From assembly GCA_048772705.1 (NCBI GenBank), contig JBLWGC010000043.1, positions 434,001 to 498,000 on the forward strand: 64,000 bases of DNA, in the 5' to 3' direction. A program made the position numbers and the translations under genes. Positions within the stretch are counted from its first letter, which is position 1, and the number at the start of each line of letters is the position of its first letter. The notes under the pieces are model-generated. The model saw only the letters and a program-made list of their open reading frames with translations, made no database searches and was not told the origin of the DNA. Below are positions 9,992-22,671 of the stretch, piece after piece. The DNA comes from Leidyana gryllorum EB-2025a (taxonomy: Eukaryota; Apicomplexa).

Positions 9992-12001
9992 ATGCTATGG
10001 GTTTTGCTGCTATTAAATCTTGTCTTGGGCACTCGGGTCTACGTGTTGGTGGACTGCGACCTGACGCTGAGTAGTAATTGTAGGACCGCATGCCGCGCGT
10101 CGTGTGCCGAACGAGTCCTTGAGTACCCGGACGGAGTTCAATGTATTGAAGACATCCCGCAGGACTGTGCCATCCAAGCATGGTTCTGGACCATTTCCCC
10201 TTTGGACTCTGTGATAGAACCGAATGCTCTAGTGACCAACTACAACTTCTTCGTCCCCGCATTCCCTCCCGTCAATTTCCGCTCAGCAATCGATGTAACC
10301 CGGTTTGGGATCACGGCCGTCTACCCGGGATCATGTAAGGTGACGAAGGCTGAATACATTTCAAGTTGGCGGAGAGCCTCCGAGGAATACCCGACGTATC
10401 CCGTGATCGATCTCCTACCGTATTGGGGCGATCTGATCCCGGACACGTTGCCTGACTATTTCTTGCACTTTGAGGCATTCGCCGAGCGCTTCCCCATGGT
10501 CAATGATAGCGACGAGGATTGGGCTCAGCGAATCCTCTTGACGATCATCTTTGAGATGAGAATCACCATTGATCCTTCGCTTCAATGTGGAGACGATCCT
10601 CAAGACGAGCCTGTAAGCACTACAGAAATCGCAGAGTCGAGCTCGAGCGTTCACGGTGATGCCTCGACTACCGTACTGGATATTGCTCTTGTTGGATCGT
10701 CAACCCGTTTTCACGAAAGGACGGAGAGGACGGAAGCCCCGATACTCCCACCACCCCGACCACTGGGTCCAGCTGACACAGCCCGCCCACCGAAGCGCAC
10801 TAGAACGACAACCACAACAACGACGACAACAACCACAACAACAACGACTCCCTTCCCATATCATGGAGCCGTAACTGCAACACGCTCACGGGAGGTCCCA
10901 TATCCGACTGGTTACGAACGATTATTGTTCTCTCACCTCTTAAATGGCGATGACAACTTGCCGTCAGGGGCTGTGTCCGGCGAGGGTTGGGAAAAAATAC
11001 GAAGGTTAGGCATTGACAATGACGACAACAAGGAGACACTCTCTGGTTCCAACTTTGATGATCCTTTCATCGGTCCAGAGGCCCCAACCCCAACGTTTAT
11101 CTCGTCACTTCATCTCGTGAGACTGACGGGACTGGCGGCTGAGACTGAGGTGGTCGCACCGCAAGCGGATTGGGTGTACCTGGAGGAGGATCAAACTTTA
11201 TCCATCAGCTCTGAGGCTCGCTTGAGAATCAATTGCGATAAAACTCAGAGCTGTTGCCAGCAAATGTGCCGAGCCCACTGCACTCCCGACAGCGATCCCA
11301 GTTGTCTTCGGTTCCTGCCTATGGATTGTGTGGTTGAAGTGGTGTTGAGTCATGAGACTGCTTTGAGTGCTGATGACTGGTGTAAAGGTGTGTCTCACAT
11401 TGCCGTCGACGGTTCCAAGATCGGGGCCCGAGCACTCCAGGTGCAGTCGGTGACCGATGCGACAGAGTTTCGGCCTGTGGCCCTCTCTGTCGACTTTTTC
11501 AGAGTTTATTACGATGGCACCGGAGTGGCGTTTGATGAGTGTGCTGCCCTTCCAGTGGTCGAAATGGGAATGCAAAAGATGAATGAAAATGGATTGAACT
11601 GTTCTCATCAGCAGCGAGCACCTCATGATCTCTCGACATCACACTATCAAGCTTCTGCCCGTCGCGCATACATTGATTACGGCCCTCTGCTCCATTCACA
11701 TCATGTCGACCAACTCCCCCGGTCCGGCTGGGCACTCCATTTCGCTCCCTGGGTACCGAGATGGTGCTCAATGGACGTACAGCCCACTTATGTGACGTCA
11801 TCGGTGATCCTGAAATATGCCACTGCACCGGGCCCAGACCGTTGGGCCGAGTGCGAAGACTTTGCTAATGTCGATTCTACTGTCCACGTCGTGGGACCCG
11901 GTTCCGACAACGATGGAGATGTATCGTCTGTCGGAGCCACGCTGGTCGGGAACTCTCTGGCCGCGCTCATATTTTCATCCTCTATCATATTCTTGATGTG
12001 A
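9992..12001 (+). CDS. Secreted, probably GPI-anchored Cys-rich protein with Thr-rich stalk
   Basis: Single-exon frame of 669 aa. It starts with a signal peptide (MLWVLLLLNLVLGTRV) and ends in a hydrophobic tail without following basic residues (around SLAALIFSSSIIFLM), the layout of a GPI-anchor signal. Two related Cys domains lie at about residues 20-190 and 395-600. Both carry a closely spaced CRxxC followed by CIxxIPQDC or CLRFLPMDC. A Thr-rich stretch (about 15 Thr at 10803-10848) lies between them and could be O-glycosylated. I do not recognise the domain. A surface or extracellular-matrix role is inferred from topology only. The last 17 nt overlap the end of apicortin on the other strand. 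Confidence 0.65.
   Translation: MLWVLLLLNLVLGTRVYVLVDCDLTLSSNCRTACRASCAERVLEYPDGVQCIEDIPQDCAIQAWFWTISPLDSVIEPNALVTNYNFFVPAFPPVNFRSAIDVTRFGITAVYPGSCKVTKAEYISSWRRASEEYPTYPVIDLLPYWGDLIPDTLPDYFLHFEAFAERFPMVNDSDEDWAQRILLTIIFEMRITIDPSLQCGDDPQDEPVSTTEIAESSSSVHGDASTTVLDIALVGSSTRFHERTERTEAPILPPPRPLGPADTARPPKRTRTTTTTTTTTTTTTTTPFPYHGAVTATRSREVPYPTGYERLLFSHLLNGDDNLPSGAVSGEGWEKIRRLGIDNDDNKETLSGSNFDDPFIGPEAPTPTFISSLHLVRLTGLAAETEVVAPQADWVYLEEDQTLSISSEARLRINCDKTQSCCQQMCRAHCTPDSDPSCLRFLPMDCVVEVVLSHETALSADDWCKGVSHIAVDGSKIGARALQVQSVTDATEFRPVALSVDFFRVYYDGTGVAFDECAALPVVEMGMQKMNENGLNCSHQQRAPHDLSTSHYQASARRAYIDYGPLLHSHHVDQLPRSGWALHFAPWVPRWCSMDVQPTYVTSSVILKYATAPGPDRWAECEDFANVDSTVHVVGPGSDNDGDVSSVGATLVGNSLAALIFSSSIIFLM
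10803..10848 (+). repeat. ACN-codon run encoding poly-Thr
   Basis: About fifteen consecutive Thr codons using mixed ACA and ACG, so selection appears to be at protein level rather than simple DNA slippage. It forms the mucin-like stalk of the secreted protein. Confidence 0.8.
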
Positions 12002-12779
12002 TCCAAGGACTCAAGAAGTTCTCCAATTTCTGTCTGGGAGCGGGAGGTTCCCCTGAGGTACACAAATACTTTGCTCCATCAACGAGATCTGCCAGATGTT
12101 GAACCCTTTCCATATTTTGATCATAAAGCTTGCGCGAGGGACCTCCCACAGGTTTGACGACCTTTTGTCGACTGCTGTACTGGATCGCACTATCGGAACC
12201 TCTGCTCACCCGAGTGATTTCTTTATGCAGCTGTTTGAGAGTTTTGAAGCAATGTTTGACATACACAGGTTCCCCCTCGTGACACATGTCCCCGTTGCTA
12301 CGAATTATTCACGTGTCTGCCTGAGTTTTCAACGAGTGTTCTCACCGGTAGATCCATATCAAACGGGGGGTTACTGTTTGCACTCCATACTTCTGAACAC
12401 CGAGAGTGCCCGGCTCCACCACAGGTTTCCTGGCTGAAAAGGTCACGTGAAGCAAAGAGAGTGAGAGAGAGTGCGTACGTGCAGTGGAGTCAACGAAATA
12501 ATGCTTACGTTTAGCGATCAATGTGGCATAGACTTCTGCGGGCCTCTTGGTACTGTGAGTCCAGCCGTCGTTAATATACAGATACTCTCGGCCCGCTTTG
12601 CCTCGCCCGTTCCCAAACTCATCGAAACGCTCCCGAGATGCGCCCTGTCAGTTGGTCTACTTTTCCTGCCTATCTCTCTCTCTCACAGTATAATATCTAA
12701 AGTCGGTTAATCTCTCCAAGACCGGCCGATGGATATATTTCTGATTCTCTGGACATGCGTTAGGGAAGTTGTAGGACAT
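11985..12779 (-). CDS. Apicortin (partial p25-alpha + doublecortin domain)
   Basis: Four exons give about 209 aa. After an N-terminal segment with RPVLERLTDFRYYT comes the partial p25-alpha signature GASRERFDEFGNGRGKAGRE. A doublecortin domain follows, with IWIYRNGD, a spacer of repeated Lys/His, SRKLYDQNMERVQHLADLVDG and KYLCTSGE. This order and length define apicortin, a tubulin-binding protein of the conoid/apical complex in Apicomplexa and their photosynthetic relatives, with a few cases elsewhere such as Trichoplax. Introns use clean GT–AG ends; the first, after FRYYT, contains a GA-repeat. The gene lies 27 nt downstream of the Arp1 stop on the same strand, and its last 17 nt overlap the secreted-protein gene. 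Its presence is the strongest taxonomic clue in the window. Confidence 0.88.
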
Positions 12780-12806
12780 GGCACACAGACAAGAGGTGCA
12801 GCCTGA

Positions 12807-14639
<1,833 letters not shown>

Positions 14640-14739
14640 ATCGTTTTTCACTTTTACAAGAATATGAGTTGGACAAGGTGGAGAGTACTTTTGTTGGGTA
14701 CGACCTCCCTTCAGCTACATCTAACTAAATTGGTGCTAT

Positions 14740-16759
14740 CTAAACTCTGACCAACTCGATTTCCATAGTCTCATCAGACCCTGCCACAGCTGCTGGCTTC
14801 TCACTGGGCTGGGTCGAGTCCTCGAGACTGCCACGTCCGATATTCGACATTGCGAACGAGCCTTTGGTGACAAAGGAGGTCGGCACCATCACGAGCGCCG
14901 CGTCGTTGGCAGGTAAGTTCTTCAAGACCCACGCCAAACCAGGGAGTGCCAATAGCCAGCAAGCGGCGCAGACCAGGAATTGGGTACGATAGCTTGCGAA
15001 CGAATTGATGTCCAATGCCCAGGCCAAACTGCTGCCGAAACCCTGGAAACATCGGAACACAGCGACATAATGAGGCACTCTGGTTGGATGCCGCCGACCC
15101 AAAACGCTGAATATCCACAAAACTGAGAGGGAGAGGAAAAGTCATCGACTTGAGAAGATAAAGGCTCTTACCAAAGCTTTGTGAAACAGTGTCCAGACCT
15201 CCGTACAAAAAGAAGGACAGAAAGGCCAACGCGGTGTTGAACGGATCGACGGCCACGTCAAAGATGCCCTCTGGCACCGAGGACCAAAAGACGACAGCCA
15301 GACATTGACAGGTGGCAACATATCTGAGGGAGGAGACAGGGCACACCCAATTGTCGTCACCAACCACTGACAGAAGATGGACTTACGTCAAAAGCAGAGT
15401 CAGTCCGTGGAGTCCTCGAGTTCTGGTAGGATACCGGAGATCGTCGACCAAGTGGCCGTGGGCAAAACCGGCTGGGATGCGGCCCACCCAATACATGAAG
15501 CAATTGAGGCCTCGGGTTCGCACATTGAAGGCTTTGTAATTGATACCATTAAATAGATATGTCTGGTGGAAGAGAGATGCAAAGGAATAGATCACCAGAA
15601 ATTGAACGCTGGTTTCCTTGAGCGTTGAGAGGAGCGTTCTCAGTTGTTTGCCAGTACTGCTGACGAACTGTTTAGACATTGAACGAACGATAGACTTTGA
15701 CGGGGTGGCGACGGGGGATTGTGGACCGGGGCCGCCGGCCAGGGTTAATTTGTTCGAAGGTATCTGCAATCGCGAAGCGGAGTCTTCTGCTTCTGTTCCA
15801 CACTCAGCCGCGCCTGCAGCAGCTTCGCTGGGCTCAGCGTGAGGATCCCAGCTGGGTTTCCGGCTGGGGAGGTCGAGTCGATGGAGGAGGCGGAAGCTGG
15901 ATTGGCTCTTCGAGATTAGGGTGAATCGAGATCCTTCACGTCGAATTTCGTCGCCCATTACAGAATTAGAGTACGGTTCGGTCAGAGGCTCTCCTCTGCC
16001 GTTCACCACGCTGCTCTCTTTCACCATGAAGAAGCAGAGGAGGAAGGCGCCTACGGCCAGGGAGATCATGACAGTGTAGCTGGCCGGCTTGAGCCCAGTA
16101 TTGACAACGGGTGCGAGTGGCAAGCCGTCTTCCACACTGGGAGGGATGTGGGAGGCCATGGCGTCTCGTAGAGAGGAGGAGGCTGTGGTGGAGTCGTTGG
16201 ATCCAATGTTCATCGCGAAGCTCAGTAAGCCTCCCATGGCTGCTCCACAGGAATAGATGGCGAAGAGGACGGTGGAGGCGAAGCCTTTCTTGTTCTCTGA
16301 GGGGTATTTGATCAGCACCGTTCCGGCTGCGGTCCAGAGCGTGCCGCTTCCCAAGCCGTCGAAGGTCGCGGCCACCCAAACTAACCAGGAGGGGACTAAG
16401 TGGTACATTGTGAACAGCATCAAGGTGGTGAGTGTGAAGATGGTGGTGAGGGAGCCGATGGCACAACTCTTGTTGTATCCTAACATGTTGACTATGCCTC
16501 CACTTGACCAACTCAGCAGTGTGAATGATATACTCGACAAGAGGTTCACCATGGTGGCCGTTTGCACATCGCCCGTTCCTAAGCCTCCAACAGCGTTCAA
16601 GGCGTTCATTGTACCTCTAGACAGAGTAGCCACCAACGACACAATTACAATCTGTACCCATGCCAGCCGCAACCAGGAAGAGAAGCCGTGCGGCATGACG
16701 GCGGCAGCTGGCGGTGTGACCAGCACCACAGCCTCGCTTCCCGGAGCAGGACTCTCCAT
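14740..16759 (-). CDS. UNC93-like major facilitator superfamily membrane protein
   Basis: Three exons (introns about 15333-15386 and 15120-15172) give about 636 aa with roughly ten to twelve hydrophobic helices. The N-terminal half reads like UNC93/DUF895 proteins: ATMVNLLSSISFTLLSW, LGYNKSCAIGSL, VWVAATFDGLGSGTLWTAAG, IYSCGAAMGGLLSF. The C-terminal half has FNGINYKAFNVRTRGL, YWVGRIPAGFAHGHLVDD and FFLYGGLDTVSQSF. A hydrophilic Ser/Glu-rich loop of ~140 residues separates the halves. The family includes ion-channel regulators and trafficking chaperones, and the substrate is unknown. The start codon lies 34 nt downstream of the Argonaute stop on the same strand; an A6 run sits in that gap. Confidence 0.7.
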
Positions 16760-16793
16760 GCAAATTTCGGCTTACAGCCGCTAACAAAAAAGA

Positions 16794-19700
16794 CTAGAGG
16801 AAGAGGTGCGTCTCCTGCAAACTGTTCAGGCCACTTCCCCCCTTAGCCAACCCCTACAACACAAAAAAGGTTTTCGTCCTGGAGGAGGAAGAGAAACACT
16901 CACCTCATAGACTGTCAGCGCTCGCTCGGCACCCAGCTCAGCAAGCCGCAAGACATGGGGAACTTTACTAGCATTGAACTGATTATAGTATAGAAATGTC
17001 AAGCGGAGACTCAGATCTTGAATCTCTTTCAAGCTTAGATGAGTGTTATCTGCGATAAAGGGGGGGGGCCGACAAGATTAATGTCTCTCTCGCTCTCACA
17101 CACTCACTGTGTAATATACTGTAATGCACCGGGAGGCTGAAACCTGTAACTCCCGTGGAGGGAACAATATAGTATTCTTCCCGAGCCCCTCCTGTGGGGC
17201 TGAGCCCTTGGAAAGGACCATCAACAATAGTACAGGCTGGAACGGCGTCCCCGAATCGAGACCCGCCCCTTCTTTCCCCAGATCGTCCTTGTGTCTTGTC
17301 CAAGAGCTCTTTCTTGAAGAACGCCAGGTGGGCGTTATGGGACTTGTTCACCATCACATAGCATATGCCAGGCAGCTATACCAGTCCATTCTTTCCACCA
17401 AACCCCCATCTCCCCACTTACCTTTGGCAGAATTGAATTCCTGCCGTCCGGACCGGTGCATTGGATAGGCGACTTGCCAATATCGGGTTCCTCGCCATCC
17501 GCGAAACGCAGACGGAGCAACACGTGTTTGGAGGCCCCGTCGGCGCCCCCTCCCCACTCAGCTTTCACTTCCTGCCGGAAGGGCAGTCCACTTTCGACCA
17601 ACCGCCCCTCCACGATGTAAGTGCCTTTTTCTTTCCACAGAGGATTAGCGATAAGCAGTTCGCGAGAGTGACTATTCCACCGTTGGAAGCCCATCAGATC
17701 TTCATACGCCTTCAGTATCTGTTGTTGCTCGAGCTCGGCACAGTCCGTCATCAAGCCATCCGACGTCCCTTTGCGGAAGATAACCAGTGTCTCAATCTTA
17801 CGCATGTGTTTGAAACGCAGATTGTGCAGCAATGGCCGCAGGTGGTCCCGGATGTCGCCGAGTATTCCACCCCTACTGATACTCTCCGTTTCCCCAAAAT
17901 CTTGAACAACGCCCAAACAGTCGTTCCCGGTGGTCAGCGTAATGCCGTATCCACCGTGGCCACTCTGACAGGAATCATCCGAGACTACACGGAAGGCCGG
18001 TTTATAAGACGACAACCCCATCACTGTTACATTCTGATGACTGCCCAACGGGTCTTTCACAGCCCAGGGAACTGCCAGCTCAAATTTGGATCGAGCGCTG
18101 CCATCTGGGACAAGTTTGGCCGCCATGGAGGCCAATATCCGGAAGATTGCTTTGTCTCCCTGTCTCTCCAGGACGTCAAAGGTGATCACTTGCGAAGGCA
18201 TCTCGAGCTGATAAGCCATTTTCTTGATGGCTGTGTAATCAGATTCGTCTTTTCTGGGTATCAGAGCAAACAGAACGATCGGTTTGGTGGCAGGATTCTT
18301 CCGAATGCGCCGAGCGATAGCTTCTTGCCGTTCCTCCAAGTGGCTCGCGCGCCCATCCCAGTCCACCACTGGGACTCTCGATGGATCTGAGGATACCTCA
18401 AAGTCCCACTGCCATTTCCGGCAGGCTTGAGACATCTCACGAAGGAACAAATCGATAATTCTGTCATCGATCCGCCCACGCGGGTCGCTCTTGACGAGAA
18501 TAATATACCGATCGCCGATTCGTGGACAGCGGTAATGACTCGAACTGCGGCTGAAGGCTTGTTGGAAGCTTCCATTGTCGTCCAAATTCATAGTGCTGCG
18601 CTCGGACTCTCCCGAAACCACTTGAACGGCATTGCGTTGGACACGGCCGTCGAGCTCTTTGAGCTCTTGTCCAACTTCGATCCCGAAAGATCGGTATGCC
18701 TCTTGGATTTCAGGCGCTCCGAGGCTTCCGACAAACTTGACAATCTCGCCCAGAGCTTCGCGCTCTTTCCGTTGACTCATTCTCGTGATCTCCTCTTTGA
18801 CGTCTTTGGGGAGCTCTCGCGGGTCCACACAGCATACTGAGAGGAGCGAGGCCGGGATGTGGACAGTACGACCCACTTTGATCAGCTGTTTACGCCGACC
18901 CACCAGAACACAGCCGACCATCGGCTGGTCCTTCAAGTTGTCGTCTCTGAGTGCGGGGCAGTCCTTGGCATATCGCTCTCGAAGGTATTCAATGTGAGAC
19001 TTTTCTTTGTCGACATAGGTACCATCCGGTTGTTTCTCGCGATAAACGAAACAGTCCGTTGGCTTCATGTCGTACGAGAGATCCATGACCTGAAAGCGGC
19101 ATCGAAGTGGGAGGAGACGCCGTCAAAACTGGAACACCCACCCTGTACATATTACCAGGGGCATATTTGGTGACCACAAATAGACGACGACGTCTCAAAG
19201 CGGCCACCAGATCCTCGGGGTTTTGATGTTTCTGTTTCAAGTCGTGAATTTCTTCGTCCATTGTTCCTGATAACGGGTGGAGAAAGCGGGTGATGGATGA
19301 ATGAGCGGCGTCTCGGTCTCACTATTCAACATCAATGTATATCGGGGTGAGAATGTCCAATAGAGGCCATCCTCACACGCCGTTAACGCTTTGGCAAATC
19401 CCGGAGCCAACGCGCCATATCGAGATCGTGGTAAGGGACGGAAGGTTCGGGGGTCTGTGTTCACGATACGCATACTCGCGTTCCCAATGAGTGTGAATTT
19501 GCCCCTCTCCAACGCCTGAAGGAGCTCAAATGACTGTGGAGACATCGGTTGGACACTCACCGCATCGGACAGCAGAGAGAGGAACTGAAGCCATACATCC
19601 GGGTGATGTTTAAATGTACGTAGACCAGAGGTGTGGGACTCTTTGAACGTCAGTGTCCATACTTCTTCGTTCCCGTCTTTCGTTTTCAGTTGAATTGTAG

Positions 19701-20263
19701 AGCCATCAAGTGATTCCAGGAGGTCTTTGGCAGCGGTATTGGGGTCCATCACGTACAAAGTCGCTCCCTCAGCACAACGCATTTGAAGTACCTTGGAGAA
19801 CTCTATCGAGTTCCACGGCCCCGTGCGGTGGCACAGAATCTTCTGCTTGAAGTTCTGATCCGTTATGCCCAACTGCCCGACGAGAATTTCCGATAGAGAG
19901 GCATTTGAGGCTCACAGGTCGTGGCCCATCGAAGGCAATATTGAAGACTCGAAGGCATCCAAAGGTACCGGGGATAGTGCGCAGAGAGAGAGCATTGGCA
20001 ACCAAGCGGATCTGAAGGTGGAAAGAGTGGTTGATGCTTGGCACCGGGACGGGACGACTTACGAGCTCAGGCTGATGGTGATGGCGTTTAGCCTCACGCG
20101 GCGGCCGGTAGTCAGGTTCAGCATACTGGCGTTTGGGGCGTTGTGGCATTCGATCTCCGCCTCCTCTCGCCGGGTGTTCTCGGCGAGGTGGGCTGGAACG
20201 AGGGGGGGCCCGTTGACGGTGGCCACCTCCACCGAGAGAGGCTCTGCCAAAGCGTCCTGACAT
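16794..20263 (-). CDS. Argonaute/Piwi-family protein (PAZ and PIWI domains), probably slicer-inactive
   Basis: About 1020 aa in eight or more exons. The N-terminus is Arg/Gly-rich (RG boxes within residues 1-40), then comes an N domain. The PAZ domain (LFVVTKYAPGNMYRV… to PALRDDN) follows, then a MID region with the YQLEMPSQVITF pattern. A PIWI domain runs from VTVMGLSSYKP to VPHVLRLAELGAERA near the end. In canonical Argonautes the catalytic Asp sits in the motif G-D-V-x-H and in YRDG. Here the same places read GLSSYKP and FRKGTSDG, and the final His position reads VLRLAEL, so slicing is unlikely. The start is an ATG at 20263. Introns include ~20060-20011, ~19910-19868 and a possible 27-nt one at 19534-19560. 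Likely guide-RNA binding without cleavage. Confidence 0.8.
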
Positions 20264-20480
20264 TAGTAGGATTGAATTGCTCTAAATTCTTGAGAGGTGG
20301 TCGATCGTACCTCCCTGCATCAGTCTTTTGTTTAGTTGTGACCGAGAGTGTGTGTGTGTGCGTGGAGCGTGTCATCCAACAAGCCAGATTGGGTGAATTT
20401 TGAAGACGCTCACACTTTCTCTCTGTGTCACGGGTCAACACTCTTTCGAATTCAATTGGACAAAAATATGGTCAAACGAG

Positions 20481-22241
20481 TTATGTGCATCTGGCGGCGG
20501 CAGTCTCCTCCATTTTCTTGACTCTATGGTATCCTCTGACTCGGTAGGGGAGGGGAGTAGAGTCATCGAGTGGGACTTCAATTAGTTCACTTCCGGGATT
20601 CTGCACCTCGATATCGTTGAGTTTCATGTGGCCTTGATCAGGCCCGACGAGTGACAGGTCACCATCCAGTTTGAGGGACTTGAAAGATACGTTCCCTTTC
20701 AGCACCAAAGAGGAACGAGTAGTCATAGCGAGAGACTGGACTGCTGCTAAGCGATTGCGCAAGCAAGTCAAGGAGAGTCCCCAGGTGGGATCAATATACA
20801 GCTTCGGCCCGACCGGAAACTCCATTTTGTGGAAAGTTGTCATCACCGGTTCACCGAACTCCAATTTGGTACCAGTTGACTCGGCTGCCAGTTTGAGGCA
20901 GTTCACCGCCGCGGCATACATCTCAGCTTCTCCAGAGAACGCACATTCGCCCGGAAGGCCCGATTTTAGTTTGGTAGCGGCATCGGCGATGCAGTTTTTA
21001 ACAGTCGAGAAGCAGAACCATCGAGGCAGTACGGTGGCCCCAACGGTCTGATCTCTCCGATACAAACGAGCAAACTCCTGCATCATACATTCGATTCGCG
21101 TAGCCGACTTGAACTTTGTTTTAGTGGCGTCCGCATACTTTGGGTTGACAAATTCTGGTACGGCACCTTTGGTCTCCTCCAAGATGGCTGCGTAGTCCGC
21201 CAGTTTGAACAGGAGAATGTTGCAGTTTCCAGGGAACGGAGACGTGTTGCCGTTCTCAACAGGCACGTCTCCCGCCAACCCAGCGCTTTTCAATAGAGTA
21301 TCTAACTGATTATATTCAACGTTCACGGTGTACTCCTCGTTGGTTTGTTCATTCTTAAGATGACAGATCGCCCCAACGGCTTCGCCTGGAGTCCGCGGGA
21401 TACACAACGAGTTCATAGCAAAGTTCCTGCGACTGCTCACTCCCAAAAAGGAGGTCAGAGCGCGAAACACCAAAGTATTGGTGTCTTGGAAGAACAATAC
21501 CCATTTGTAGCCCTTAGACAGCCAGGCCGACGGGAGCTTATGTTGATGCAACAACGTATGGACGTCTCCATGGCCATGTGGCTTAGTCTCGAGCCCCCCA
21601 TCAGCCTTAATTCCCATCCGGGCGTCGCTGTCGATCAGCGCGGGCACTTTCTCTTGTAACATAATAGTCACCTGAGACGCGTCCAACGCAAAGTAAGAGT
21701 GTTTCTCGAGCAGCTCCACAGTCCGAGCGTGGGTGTCACCACTGGTCATTATAGCAACCGGCAACAAGAGATCCGGCTGGTTCAAGTGGCGCCGTGCGTG
21801 TGCTTGATAGTACGCGATGCACGCAAAGTAGTATTCGCAGTATGTAATCTCGTACGTAATGTTGGTCAGCAGCCCAATCTTGATGTCTGGGTAGCCGAGC
21901 CGTTCCCCCAGACCTCCAGCGACCAGCACAAACGCACAGTGACACACCTCTTCCATTCCGAGCTTTTCCAACGCATAAAAGTCCTCCGAACCAACTTGCG
22001 GAGATTCGACAGCTGGCGCAGAGGCGGCGAACCCCTCGAAGGGGTTCTTCCCTGCAGCCGAGTCAACGAGTAGTTTACGAGCGCGGGCCAAGTAATTCTT
22101 CAAACCACCAGGGTAGTTGGCATCGCAGTGATCCAATTGCTTGATCAATACGTCAAGCTTCCCTTGATCGCCAGCCACTGCATCAAGCAGATGCTTTTGA
22201 TTATACTCAGGGGATAACAAACGAGCGGTCCACGACTCCAT
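20481..22241 (-). CDS. UDP-sugar pyrophosphorylase
   Basis: Intronless frame of 586 aa. The nucleotide-binding motif reads LVAGGLGERLGYPDIKIGL. The conserved uridine/sugar region KPHGHGDVHTLLHQHKLPS follows, then FFQDTNTLVFRALTSFLG and a C-terminal left-handed beta-helix region around NDIEVQNPGSELIEV. This set separates USP (EC 2.7.7.64), which makes UDP-glucose, -galactose, -glucuronate and others from their 1-phosphates, from the shorter UDP-glucose or UDP-GlcNAc enzymes. Length agrees with plant and protist USPs (about 600 aa). Together with hexokinase and GFAT in this window it serves nucleotide-sugar supply, probably for surface or wall glycans. Divergent from the SR-protein gene by 125 nt. 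Confidence 0.9.
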   Translation of the reverse strand: MESWTARLLSPEYNQKHLLDAVAGDQGKLDVLIKQLDHCDANYPGGLKNYLARARKLLVDSAAGKNPFEGFAASAPAVESPQVGSEDFYALEKLGMEEVCHCAFVLVAGGLGERLGYPDIKIGLLTNITYEITYCEYYFACIAYYQAHARRHLNQPDLLLPVAIMTSGDTHARTVELLEKHSYFALDASQVTIMLQEKVPALIDSDARMGIKADGGLETKPHGHGDVHTLLHQHKLPSAWLSKGYKWVLFFQDTNTLVFRALTSFLGVSSRRNFAMNSLCIPRTPGEAVGAICHLKNEQTNEEYTVNVEYNQLDTLLKSAGLAGDVPVENGNTSPFPGNCNILLFKLADYAAILEETKGAVPEFVNPKYADATKTKFKSATRIECMMQEFARLYRRDQTVGATVLPRWFCFSTVKNCIADAATKLKSGLPGECAFSGEAEMYAAAVNCLKLAAESTGTKLEFGEPVMTTFHKMEFPVGPKLYIDPTWGLSLTCLRNRLAAVQSLAMTTRSSLVLKGNVSFKSLKLDGDLSLVGPDQGHMKLNDIEVQNPGSELIEVPLDDSTPLPYRVRGYHRVKKMEETAAARCT

Positions 22242-22366
22242 ACTTAAAAAGGGAAGGACAAGGATGCTCGATAAGAAAAATTTCCCTTTCTGCTTGAGCC
22301 CGCCCCCTTCCCTGTCGCCTGTGTGCGTGCCTTATCCCGGCGGTCGCTCAACCACCCAGACCGTCC

Positions 22367-22633
22367 ATGGGAGGAGAAGGAGACAATTGTCGGATATACA
22401 TTGGCAATTTGCCAGAAGATATCCGAGCACAGGAGGTCGTCGATCTTCTGGCCAAGGTAAGCTATTTATAGCACTTGATGATTGACAACCACACAGTACG
22501 GACGCGTTCGTGATGTTGACATCAAAGCTGGTCGAACCCGAAATGGCACAGCCTTCGCATTTGTAGAGTTTGACCATCCAAGGTAAGAAGCTCAACCTAC
22601 CCTCCCCCTTCCACCTTCCCCCCACACACGCGA

Positions 22634-22671
<38 letters not shown>

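Noticed and set aside
17461-18390. 309-codon open frame on the plus strand
   Set aside because: Antisense of the Argonaute exon, which has strong protein motifs; the frame has no recognisable domain and arises from codon structure.
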